Shown in pieces: positions 1 to 10,280 of a stretch of 64,000 nt of DNA. How positions within the stretch are numbered: position 1 is the stretch's first letter; each line of letters opens with the position of its first letter. Where the stretch lies: assembly GCF_031755915.1 (NCBI RefSeq), contig NC_083382.1, positions 15,451,501 to 15,515,500 on the forward strand. Direction: 5' to 3'. Made by a program: the position numbers and the translations under genes. Source of the stretch: Ziziphus jujuba (lineage: Eukaryota; Streptophyta; Magnoliopsida; Rosales; Rhamnaceae). The notes under the pieces are model-generated. The model was not told where the DNA came from. It saw nothing but the letters and a program-made list of their open reading frames with translations, and did not search any database.

Positions 1-1931
1 ACCGGAAAGTACTGTTCCGGTGAGTACCCGAATTTCCGGCCAACTCCAGTCCGCTGTGTTCGACCTCTTGAACCTGAATCCGACTTCCATTTTTGCCAAT
101 TCGCGACGGTTTGGGAGAATTGCGGAGCCGAAATTCGAAAAGCTTTCCCGCGAGATTCCGACCCCGTCGGGTTCGATCACCGGAAAGTAAGACCGAATCT
201 GTGATCCTCATCACGCGAGCTTCGATTCGGTATATAACTCGTAACCCTTTAGATATCGTTTGGTGTTCGCTCCCCGGGTATCCATTTGGGAATTATCCGA
301 ATAAAATATTAATATTTTTGAATTGTGCACTGTGGTTGTTTAGGTGCACGCGCGAGTAGTGGAGTTGATCCCGAGGAGGATCTTAGTTGATTTGCATGCT
401 CCAGGTGAGTGACCCACCTTCAAAAATTATTTTGGACAATTAATTATATTTAATTGGTATTTAAATTGGTATTTAAATTATGCTCATGTGGTGTGATTTA
501 TTTATGAATTATATTGTGGTTTAATTTATTATACATAAGCAAGGTGTATTTTGGTAGTATTTGTATGTGGGTTTTAAAATTGATTTTCCGGGCATAATTG
601 GGTTAAATATTTTACGAAAATATTTGGTTATATTTTATAAATTATGCCCGTGGTATTTTTATGGTTGCATCTCGTACTTCGAGAAAATTGTGGTTTGTTG
701 GTTATCAATGTTTCGTACCGAGTTATTAAATAAAAATATGTGGGATGGTGTTTTGTGAAAATTTGGTATACTTCCCACGGTGGTTTTTGGAAAAACGGTA
801 CGGTTGGTTATTAATATTTATTTTTAGACGCACTCATACAGTATTGGTGTTCTGGTGTATGGTGTATGGACACGTGGTAGCACGCGGTTATTATGTGGTT
901 TAGCGTGCGGTTATTACTTCACCCGTGAGTTGCCATTGGACCGTGGGCAGGCAAGGTTATTGTTGCGCACAGCCGCCCCCCTCCTTGGCCGGGTTGATGG
1001 TTTTTAGCAGCGGTACTGTCGGGACACTGAAGTGACCGTTGCAGGTTTCTCTCTTTAACCCCCCCGCCAGTCGGTGCTCGGGACGCTGGGTATCGGAGGG
1101 CATCACCGGTATATGGTGTGGTGCGTCGGTGTAAATTGCAAATAATGGTTTAAACCCCAAAAGTGTTCAAAATTATTTACTATAATTTGTTATATTTTTA
1201 TTATATATATTGGGGTATGTTTTTATTTATTTATTGTGTATCAAATGGTTTAATCTCTTGGTTTTCGGGAGGTATGTACATTGGGTTTTGCGAAAAGGTT
1301 TTAAAAAGGGAACATTTCAAACGGAGCGATTGGTGAGAGTTTTGAGGGAAATTATTATTTTCCAACCGTTATTATTATTATTTATTTATTAATTGTTGGT
1401 ATTTGTTCTATTCCTTAATTGCTATTACTATTATTTTTATTATCACAAAAGGTGTTCAGTAGTTCGGGTTACTCACTGAGATGATTAGCATCTCACACTC
1501 TTAAATTCCGTTCCCTTAGGTGCAAGTGGTGGTAGACGTTCTTCCGGAGCGAACCAAGTTTTCCGCTGCTGTTGTGTTTCGAGAAGTACTTCTGTACTCT
1601 TTCATTTCAGTGTATTATTTCTTTCAGCCTTGTTGTATTCCTGTTATTTAGCACTTCTTAAAGCTCTGTATACTATTGGGATACTTCTGTTTTATTTATG
1701 CACTGGACTGTTGTTGCTTTTGAGAAGTGCTGAAATTTGTGGAACAATTTGTAGTTGCGGGAGGAATAAGGGGATGTTTTTAGAAGTGTGTTTTCAGTGC
1801 AGGTAATTTGTGGTAAGTAAATCCTTTAGGGGAGGCTCTGTCGGATTTTCCGTTGGAGGATCCGATAGGGTTTCCCTGGGATCAGGGCTTGTCTAGGGTT
1901 CCGGAGAAGGAATTCTGAACGGATCCTGACA
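1..1931 (+). mobile_element. 3' part of a long LTR (Ty3/gypsy, possibly Tekay/Del-like), truncated by the window edge
   Basis: This block is clearly more GC-rich than the rest of the window and has no open frame that looks like a protein. It ends in GAACGGATCCTGACA, which fits a TG...CA LTR terminus, and ordinary AT-rich DNA follows at once. The run of short GC-rich motifs (GTTTAGGTGCACGCGCGAG near 340, CCCGAGGAGGATC near 371, and the last ~130 bases) resembles the long LTRs of plant chromovirus-type elements; that family call is from memory of such LTRs. No primer-binding site, polypurine tract or gag-pol is present, so it may be a 3' LTR or a solo LTR. The start lies outside the window. Confidence 0.5.
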
Positions 1932-3969
1932 AAAAATGTTGTAGTCATGAAATTTGTTTTGTCCTAAGTTTTAAATATCCCATTAATGCAAAGGGTATTC
2001 CACGATCAGACTTCCTATAGAGTTAATTGGTTTAGCATCAATTTTTTTTTTTTTTTTTTCCGTTCCTCAAACTTTTAACTTATTAACAAATTAAATCACA
2101 AAATTCATACGTTTAGTGACCGACTGACTATTGTCTGTAGAACTTTTTAAAACCATATGGAAAAGTCTAGAAGTATAAGAATGTTAATTATTTATTTATA
2201 AGTGTAATATGATATTATATTAGAAGTTAGTGGAGTAGGTTTTACAAAAGGACATGGAGTACCAAATCGATGAATCATAAAACATAAATTTTAAATTTTG
2301 ATGGGATTGCCGACCAAGTTGTAACACTTGGATGGCTGAAACAACATACTACAAGACAGCTAAGGAGACATGAATTGAGAGACCAGCCCACCTGTTAAAA
2401 CATCGGCATAAACTAATAGTGTTACTAGCTCTATTAATTCCAAAGTTATGACTATAATTGAATTTTGGTTTCTCAAATTTTTTTATTTTTTTTATTTTGG
2501 TCTTTAAATTTAAATTTTGATTGCTCTTTAGTTTTAATTTTTTTTAATCAAATTTTTAATAATTTTGAAATAAGCTGTGTATTTATGCAACATTCATGGA
2601 TCTTGAGGAATATTTGAATATTTGATTTTGTTATATTTTCATCATGTACTTGTTACAGTAAATATATTATATATTTCAAAACGGTTAAAAATTAGATTAA
2701 AAATGAGTTTAAAAATTAAAATGCATAAAAAATATGAAAAAGTTTGGGGACCAAATTGTAAAAAAAATAAATAAATTAAGGACTAAAGTGCAATAGTGAG
2801 CACATAATTCAGAGACTCATTGTATCGGTCCAAAACTAATATATAATCATATAATATGATCATGATGTAACAAACCATTAAAACTTGGACATTCAACAAT
2901 CATTTTATAAGGCTCACACATTTTATTTTAATAAGTTTTTTTTTCGTGAATATATTTTATTTTGATGTCATATATATTATAAATTGTTAGGTATATGTTA
3001 CACACGTAATTATTGATCATTGTAAACAAATGAGGTGGTATAACTATTATATTTCAAACTTTTCTCCTATTAGGCAAAAACTTGTATGAGCCAAATTTAC
3101 CAATGGCTTTTAAGTTTTATACAAGCTTAAATTTTTTAATTGAAAAAAATGAAAAGGGCATGGGTTCTTTTAAATTTCCACAAAAGTTGAGGAGTATATA
3201 TGTCATAGCAGGTTGTATACAGAACACATAACAAGTTGTATACAGAACCCTCCTTTACGGTTCGTTTCTATCAATTTTTTACTATTTTTTTACAAATTAA
3301 ATCCAACTGAACCTTAGTTTTTTTAAAAATACTACATATATATATATATATATTTAATAATTTTAATTTAATTTTTTCAATTAAAATATTACTTATAATT
3401 TAAATATTCAAAAATAACTACTTACAATACAAATATTAAAAAGTATATAATATTTGTATATACAGTTTGGTTTGGCTTACTTTGATAAAAAATTAGCTAA
3501 ACCAAATAAAACTATGAATGAGATAAAAATCAAACCCAACCGAACTTAATTCATCAATTCGGTTGAGTTTATGCCCATCCATGCGCATGAAAATTCTTTT
3601 GTAATAATCTTTGGTTATAACTGATATACACAATCTTATATCCTCATATTCTTTGAATAATATTGTCACCTCCAAGATGAAGTTTCAATAATAATAGTAA
3701 TAATAATAATAAAAGTGTCTGTCCAAAAAACCAAAGGCGCCTTTTTTATTTTTTTTTTCCTAAATATCTACCATCCTTTAGCATTTTATAATCTTAAAAA
3801 ATTGTACATAAGTGTATTAACTATGGGCCTGGCACATAAGGTCCAACAAATTGTTGTGTGCCTAGTGCCCACTGCTGGATGATGGGCCGATCTAACCAGA
3901 ATGCCAATCTAACCAGAATTTAGGATTTGGGCTTACAAATTTCATTCTATCTTGTATGAATTAATGTTG
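1932..3969. other. AT-rich intergenic DNA with a MITE-like stretch
   Basis: No supported gene. Around 2455-2850 are degenerate inverted ends (left: ATTTTGGTTTCTCAAA; right: GGGACCAAATTGTAAA followed by AGGACTAAAGTGCAA), which suggests an old miniature element, but no target duplication was resolved. Poly-T and (TA)n tracts occur at 2041-2060 and 3340-3351. The short open frames here are low-complexity. Confidence 0.5.
3961..3969. repeat. Left target-site duplication of the MULE
   Basis: TTAATGTTG lies directly outside the left inverted repeat. It matches TTAATGTCG at 10272-10280 in 8 of 9 bases. Confidence 0.7.
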
Positions 3970-4083
3970 GGGGAATTTGGCCCAATATCCCTTTTGAAAG
4001 AGCCTTGAAGATATATATCACCGACTTGTAAATTTTTTTGTTTTGCTCTTTAATATCCATTATGCCCTTAAAAAACTTTTAAA

Positions 4084-4299
4084 AGACCTGTATGTCTATT
4101 CTCTCCCTCTTTTGCTTCTTCTTCTTCTTTCAACTCTAAACGCCTTTACTTCTACGGCCTTCATATTCGTGCTTCTGCAAATGTTGCTGTTTCTACTAAC
4201 TCTGGCAATGGCAATGGAGCCGTACTAACTTTAAAGAAGAACCCATATGTTACTCCTTATGGAAGACAGTATTTCTCTCTAGCTGCCATTGTTGGTCAA
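4084..4299 (+). pseudogene. CHLD: Magnesium chelatase subunit D, 5' exon fragment
   Basis: Read in the frame of 4111-4113, the translation has a serine-rich, transit-peptide-like start, then RASANVAV, then PYVTPYGRQYFSLAAIVGQ. Plant CHLD has a chloroplast transit peptide ending in RASAN, followed shortly by YGRQ(F/Y)FPLAAVVGQ at the start of the AAA+ module, so the match is specific. The frame runs up to a splice-donor-like CAA|GTACTTCC at about 4298, as expected for an exon end. The downstream exons (Walker A GIAISGRRGTAKT and onward) are absent. There is no in-frame ATG after the stop at 4069-4071; the nearby ATG at 4092 is in another frame, so the 5' end is broken. CHLD is part of the enzyme that inserts Mg into protoporphyrin IX for chlorophyll synthesis. 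Here it is only a captured fragment, 115 bases inside the left TIR of the MULE. Confidence 0.75.
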
Positions 4300-4525
4300 G
4301 TACTTCCTTTTTACTCTTCCCCCTCCTCTTCTTATGGAGAAAACGATGCTTTTTTCTCGTTAATTCTGCATTTTCTTATGAAAATGGAATATAGGTTTTA
4401 GTATGGTGTCTTTAGTGAAATGGGTCTAAATTATTTGAATTTCTTGAACTTTTTTTGGAGTTTTGGTTATCAGAGAATTTGTAGATTAATTTTGTATTTG
4501 GGTGTGATGGCTTGATGTTACCACA

Positions 4526-6045
4526 GGGGTTTTGGTAATTACCGATGAAACCTACGGTAATTTTTTCAGTAAGAACAAATTGATTACCGTAAGTTGTATC
4601 AGTAATTATCAAAGGCTCGATGGTAATAGACTTTTTTGGCCAATTTGAGAACTTTTTTAGAACTTTTGAGGTTTTTTTTTTTCCTTAGGATCATTGATTA
4701 ATGTACATTTTGTATGTTGTTGCATTTAACATACATTAAGGGACTTGCGGGGGCCAAAAAATTGGTAAAATGTGATAACTATAGGGGTTTCGGTAATTAC
4801 CGATGAAACCTACAGTAATTTTTCCAGCAACTATAAATTGATTACTGTAGGTTTCATCAGTAATTACAAAGGCCCTACGGTAATCAAATTTTTGTGTCAA
4901 TTTGAGAACTTTTTTAGAACTTTTGGGGTTTTTTCTCTTTAGGATCATTGAATAATGTACATTTTGTATGTTGTTGCATTTAACACACATTAGGGGATAT
5001 GTGGGGGCCAAAAAATTGGTAAAATGTGATAACCATAGGGGTTTCGGTAATTATTGATGAAACCTACAGTAATTTTTCCAGCAACTACAAATTGATTACC
5101 ATAGGTTTCATCAGTAATTACCAAAAGGCCCTATGGTAATTAAATTTTTGTGCCAATTTGAGAATTTTTTCAGAACTTTTGGGGTTTTTTCTCTTTAGGA
5201 TCATTGAAAAATGTATATTTTGCATGTTTTTGCATTTAACACACATTAAGGGACTTATGGGGGTCAAAAAATTGGTTAAATGTGATAATCATAGGGGTTT
5301 TGGTAGTTACCGATGAAACCTATGGTAATTTTTCCAGCAACTACAAATTGATTACCATAGGTTTCATCGATAATTACCGAAGGCCCTACGGTAATCAAAT
5401 TTTTATGCCAATTGAAGAACATTTTCAGAACGTTTGGGATTTTTTCTCTTTAGGATCATTGAAGAATGTATATTTTGCATGTTTTTGCATTTAACACACA
5501 TTAGGAGACTTGTGGGGGCAAAAAAATTGGTAAAATGTTATTACCATAGGGGTTTCGGTAATTACCGATGAAACCTACGGTAATTTTTCCAGTAACTACA
5601 AATTTAATTACCGTAGGTTTCATCAGTAATTACCGAAGGGCCTACGATAATCAAATTTTTGTGCCAATTTGAGAACATTTTCAGAACGTTTGAGGTTTTT
5701 TCTCCTTAGGATCATTGAAGAATGTATATTTTGCATATTGTTGCATTTAACACACATTACGGGACTTGTGGGGGACAAAAATTGGTAAAATGTGATTACC
5801 ATAGGGATTTCGGTAATTACCGATGAAACTTACGTTAAGTTTTCCAGCTAGTACAAATTGAATATTTTCACTTATTAATGTCATTTTTTCTCTTACTTTG
5901 TCAATATTTATCATTAATAAAGCTAGATTTAGCATGTTCTCGATGGAAACACACACGATTGAAGTTGTCAGATGGAATTGTGGTGATTCTTTTACGATGG
6001 TGGACAAATGTCAATTACCGACAATGCATCGGTAATTACCATTGA
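4526..6045. repeat. Tandem array of six ~255-bp units, each with an imperfect palindrome
   Basis: Units begin at the GGGG or GGGA preceding TTTCGGTAATTACC at 4526, 4784, 5038, 5294, 5549 and 5804, so the spacing is 258, 254, 256, 255 and 255. Each unit has a left arm GGTAATTACCGATGAAACC then TACGGTAA, a ~22-base loop (TTTTTCCAGCAACTACAAATTG), and the inverted right arm TTACCGTAGGTTTCATC followed by AGTAATTACCGAAGG. A non-palindromic spacer follows that carries TTGAGAACTTTTT, TTTAGGATCATTGA and GCATTTAACACACATTA. The last unit is disrupted after about 5870, and a short palindromic piece reappears at 6013-6041. Short open frames here are by-products of the repeat. The array follows the CHLD splice donor, so it sits in what would be CHLD intron 1. 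Confidence 0.9.
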
Positions 6046-7683
6046 GCAGTAATAGCATCCATGAAATAGTAAGAAACATACAAAAAACTGAACAAATAAC
6101 TGAACACAGAATGATATTTTAGAAACACAATACAACAGATGACTTTGCCAACAAAACAACACATAAAACCAACGTCTATTATGCCAAAACACATGTTACG
6201 CGGTTAAGCTAATAATTGCATTCCTTACTACATTGCATAACACACGCATACCACATAACATGCCCCCACTGTCTTTTATTCACCATCGTATATAAAGTTT
6301 TCCAGCAAGGTTAGTAATCTTGTAAGGTTGCAAAAAAAAGAGGTAGATTATTGATGGTTCACCCGTTGGTAATCTTGTTCATTTCTAATTTTTGAATATT
6401 TTTGATCATATTTTTGTGTGTTTTCTTTTGTTTACCATGATTCTCATCATAAAAAAAAGTTGCATTGAGCACAAATCTTGGTGTAAATAAACGTTATCAA
6501 AGTGTATAAGAATTAAACCTTGGCATGTTTACAAATTAGGTTATGCTCAGCATAAGGTCAAAATGTAGTTTTTTTACCACCTCACCAGAAATGAAGGCAT
6601 CTGCAAAGGGCCCCAGCAATAAAGCACTAACACTCAAGGATGTTTTAGGATTCAAAGCTTGTTGCATGGAGATTAATAAACAAAATAATTGAAGCAGATC
6701 AGAGTGTATAAGAATAATATAGAAAACATATTAAAGTGAGCTTCCATTATTTGCTTATAATGTACAGAAGTATCATACAATAACATCATTGAAAAGGAAC
6801 AAATACTACTTGGACATGAATCATAACTACACTAGTGCTCATTATTTTACTAAGAGTGCTAACAACTCATCGTTAAGGCACAGTAAAAAAGATGTAGGGT
6901 CATTATCAAAACTTCATCTTTGGAAAATTATAAACATATATACAAGCAGGAAAGTTGGCTTTCCATAAAATTATTGCTCTTCATTAACTTCAAAAGAATG
7001 ATCAAGCTACCAGATATGAGCTGTTCAGGATGTTAAACATTCCAACATATTGTATTGCTGCTGGCATGCAATCACGTTAAATAGAAATTTCAAACTTTTC
7101 CATGTTTGTGTTGCTGCCTTAAATTTAAGGCATAAAAAACAAGCAATTGCTTTTTTCACCTAAACAATTAACAGCCAGTCCTCTAGTGGTCATCCTCTTA
7201 ATGCCTCAAGGATTTTATCCACCCATCTACCACCAAAAAAAATTATATCAGGTAGCATGTTCAAATAATTGATCATAATCACATAAAAGCAAGCACGTAT
7301 ATTCTTCTGGTCAGGTACAACGTGAAAATTACTAGAAGGAATCCCACTTTTTAAAAAAAAAAAAAAATTCAACAGCTATCATTTTGTCAAATTCACAGCT
7401 GTCACGAGTAAATTCTTATAATTGACACATAATTTCTCCATTTGACCATGCCAAAAGTATAAAATAATAGAAACAGAGTAGTTCTCCATGGGGTGTGTCC
7501 CTAATTTCATCTTCTAAGGGATTTTTGATACCATCATCAGTCTAAAATGGAAATGAAGTTTTCCATTAGTACAAGAGATTGAAAACCATTGTATGGTTCT
7601 ATTGCAAAGATGCAAGAGAAATCAAATAAAAACATTAAAAAATATGGCCCTCTGACAAATCACGAAACTGGTATGCAACTTAA
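6046..7683. other. MULE interior without a recognised gene
   Basis: AT-rich sequence within the Mutator-like element. I see no convincing exon on either strand. A short minus-strand open frame at 7190-7372 has an acceptor-like TTTTGGTGGTAG but no recognisable product. Confidence 0.5.
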
Positions 7684-8669
7684 CTATCGTCCAGGTATGT
7701 TCAGAGCTAGAACTGCCGAGTAAGGCTTCTCTCTCAAGATGTAACGTATATACTTTCTTGGAATTCTGTCTTCGAAGAAACGAGAGCATGCCTACGACAG
7801 GACAGTGAAATGAGAAAAGGTAAAACTAAACATTTCGGAATATTCAGTCAGAATGAGGACACAAATGAAAGTGCAACTCATACCTTCATAGATGCATAGA
7901 TGCAATAGGTCCTCCATATCAAAACATGCCAAAAAAGGGCTGCATAACCAATATATGCTTAAAAGATAAATATCAACGAGTAAACACTAAGAAGACAGTG
8001 GACACAGGACATAACGTACAAACAAATTGTACTTCGAATATGGGGGAAGAAATGCATGCTAATAAATAATCAAGAGAAATAGAAAATAAGATAAAGTACA
8101 TGTAGGAAATAAGAGGTAGACGTCTCTTTATATTAGAATGAAACATACATGCACAAGCTACAGAAGTCAGTGTCTCGTTTTCACCATATAAATAAGTGTA
8201 TACACAAGATAAAAGCAAAATAAAAAGATATTGAAAACAGATTTTACCATAAGGTATGGAGGTTTTAACCCTATTGCCTGTCCTTTCGAAGACTTGTGAA
8301 GTGATGCACCCATCTTTACCCTATATAGAATATATGTAAATGACACCATTTGAGGAACACAAAAACCTCACAGAATATGTAAATCAGAATTTGAAAAAAC
8401 ATTTATTATCATAATAAAAATAATGAAAAATGTATTTTCATGTCAGGTTGCTTAAGGTTTTAGTTCTTTCGCAAATTCTTCTTCTGTTTGACACTAGCAT
8501 ATCCACTTTATAGGGAAAACAATTTCTTTAATTCATTATGCCTCTTTGAAGTACCAATCGCTTGTGCAAGGAATTACATCAAGAATGAGTATTAAAAAGA
8601 AAATATAAGAATTGTAAGAAAAAAAGGAGTAGGAATTGGTTCAATGATCACACTAAGTATATTTCATTG

Positions 8670-8701
<32 letters not shown>

Positions 8702-9874
8702 ATATGGTGTGATAAGACGAAGCTTAAGGAATTTCACATCATTTTAAGATCTTGATGTGGAAAGACATGAGCTCATAAATGCAACTAAAAAATTTATGTA
8801 TTGTACAAATAGAAAAGCATATATACAATATTAGAACTTAGTTTCTAAAAAATTGCTTTGGGGGAAAAAAAAAAAAGAAAAAAAAAAAAACTAAGAAAAG
8901 ATACTTGTTTTCCCTTACCACTTTACAATTGAATTCTCATCACTGGCATCCATTCCAGGACGAAGGTCAAATATTGAAATCCTCAATCAACAATATCCAC
9001 CCTGCAAATATTTAAAGAAAATGTATATTTACCATAAAGTGATACTTTAAAATGTATAAAAAAATTCAAGGTGGGCAATGTAAAAAAAACATGACCACTG
9101 AAGTAGGGTATAAAAATAAAAAAAACAACTACAAAAGTGTTGGAAGACCAATTTTAGTAAATACATAAATTTAAGCTGCTAGGCATCAAAATATAAATCA
9201 AGGCAACCAGGGATATGTAGCACAATTATTCGAGAAATATGCACAAATCACAGATAATTTCTATCCAATTGAAGGATAAATAGAAAAGTTAATAGTAGAT
9301 AAGAAAGTATCAAAAGACCAGTTTATTTAATACAGAATCCAATAATTTAACTTTTTAACCTCGACAAAAATTCAAGTTGATATATAAATTAGGAACAGAA
9401 AAGAGCTTAATTCCAATAATCAATATATTAGATGGGGACTGCATAAATAATCATAGCCCGAATTACACAATTGCCTAATTTGCAGGCTTCATAGGCAAAG
9501 TAAACAATGTCATTTTAGTTCACGCTCTGTCTTCCTAACATAATATCTTTTAAAATGAAAATCAAGCAAGAAATCAATAAAATGTCATTTAACATAAAGC
9601 AAGCATACAAAGGACATAGAGCAAGCATAAAAAAGTTATCCGGTTAACACCTATCATAATAAGACCCACCTAATAAGTCTTCGATCACCTTTATTGTTTG
9701 ACCATACGGCTTGCAAGGAATTATCTTGGTATATGATCATATTAGCGTAAATACCTAACTGAAAACAAAATTGAAAACACAGTGGGTCATTTTTTAAAGC
9801 TATGACAAAAAAAACCTTACAATAAGATTGGCAAGAGCAGTTTCCTTCACTGCGCTCTCTTCCTTGCTCGCCAT
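7684..9874 (-). pseudogene. Multi-exon fragment of an unidentified plant gene carried by the MULE
   Basis: Several exon-like pieces lie in order on the minus strand. Exon A (9874-9821) starts at ATG and encodes MASKEESAVKETALANLI, ending at an ATT|GTAAGG donor. Exon B (9001-8919) follows a TTTGCAG acceptor and contains FDLRPGMDASDENSIVKW before a GTAAGGG donor. Exon C (8320-8248) follows CTATATAG and encodes VKMGASLHKSSKGQAIGLKP before a GTAAAAT donor. An uncertain piece ends at 7884 (GTATGAG donor). The last exon (7791-7684) follows GTCGTAG and encodes 35 residues, including RFFEDRIPRKYIRY and ending LALNIPGR, then TAG. Exon B cannot be read in phase with exon A because a stop appears five codons in, so at least one frameshift is present. 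I do not recognise the protein. The ATG lies about 400 bases inside the right TIR, mirroring CHLD at the left end. Confidence 0.5.
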
Positions 9875-9883
9875 TACTTCATC

Positions 9884-9888
<5 letters not shown>

Positions 9889-9918
<30 letters not shown>
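9889..9918. repeat. (CT)n microsatellite
   Basis: An almost pure CT run lies just upstream of the minus-strand ATG at 9874, in the position of a 5' UTR of the captured gene. Confidence 0.85.
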
Positions 9919-9921
<3 letters not shown>

Positions 9922-10280
9922 TTTTTATTTTGTTTGGGATCTGACCGCTTCAGTTTAGCATCTAATGCTCACACATTTGAATACTTAGACACCATCGTCG
10001 ATTACGTTTGAATAGGAAATTCAAAACTCAAACATTAACCCTAAATCTAGTGTTTTTAGGGGAAGGGTGAGGAAGGAGAAGAGAAGAGCTGGCAAAGATT
10101 TTGAAAGAGTATAAGCCGAAGGGAAGTGAAAGTAAGAAAAAAACAGAGAAGGGAACAATGGATTTTTCGTTTAATTTGTTTTCGATATCTTAAAAGGGTA
10201 CTATAGGAATATTAAAAAATAAAAGGGCAAAACAAAAAGATCTCCAACAGGGGTAAAGGGCCAAATTCCCCTTAATGTCG

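Larger units (their letters stand above)
3970..10271. mobile_element. Mutator-like (Pack-MULE type) element, 6.3 kb, with 9-bp target duplication
   Basis: The left end reads GGGGAATTTGGCCC and the right end is its inverse, GGGCCAAATTCCCC. Homology continues inward for roughly 100 bases in degenerate form (TTTTTTTGTTTTGCTCTTT at ~4036 against AAAAGGGCAAAACAAAAAGA at ~10221 on the other strand). The flanks are TTAATGTTG (3961-3969) and TTAATGTCG (10272-10280), a 9-bp target duplication with one mismatch. Long TIRs with a 9-bp duplication are the hallmark of Mutator-like elements. No MULE transposase was recognised inside. Instead there is a magnesium-chelatase exon fragment near the left end, a 255-bp tandem array, and minus-strand exons reaching the right end. 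This is the Pack-MULE pattern of captured gene pieces. Confidence 0.78.

Noticed and set aside
1..1931. Possible GC-rich host gene or rRNA-like segment
   Set aside because: It has no rRNA core motifs and no sustained coding frame. The TGACA end and motif layout fit an LTR better.
3493..3675. Minus-strand open frame near 3.5 kb
   Set aside because: Short, with no family similarity or splice support, in AT-rich intergenic DNA.
5282..6007. Short open frames on both strands in the 4526-6045 array encoding text like VTDETYGN and TVGFIGNYRNPYG
   Set aside because: They are translations of the palindromic 255-bp tandem unit. The same text recurs once per unit and on both strands, with no start, domain or codon bias.
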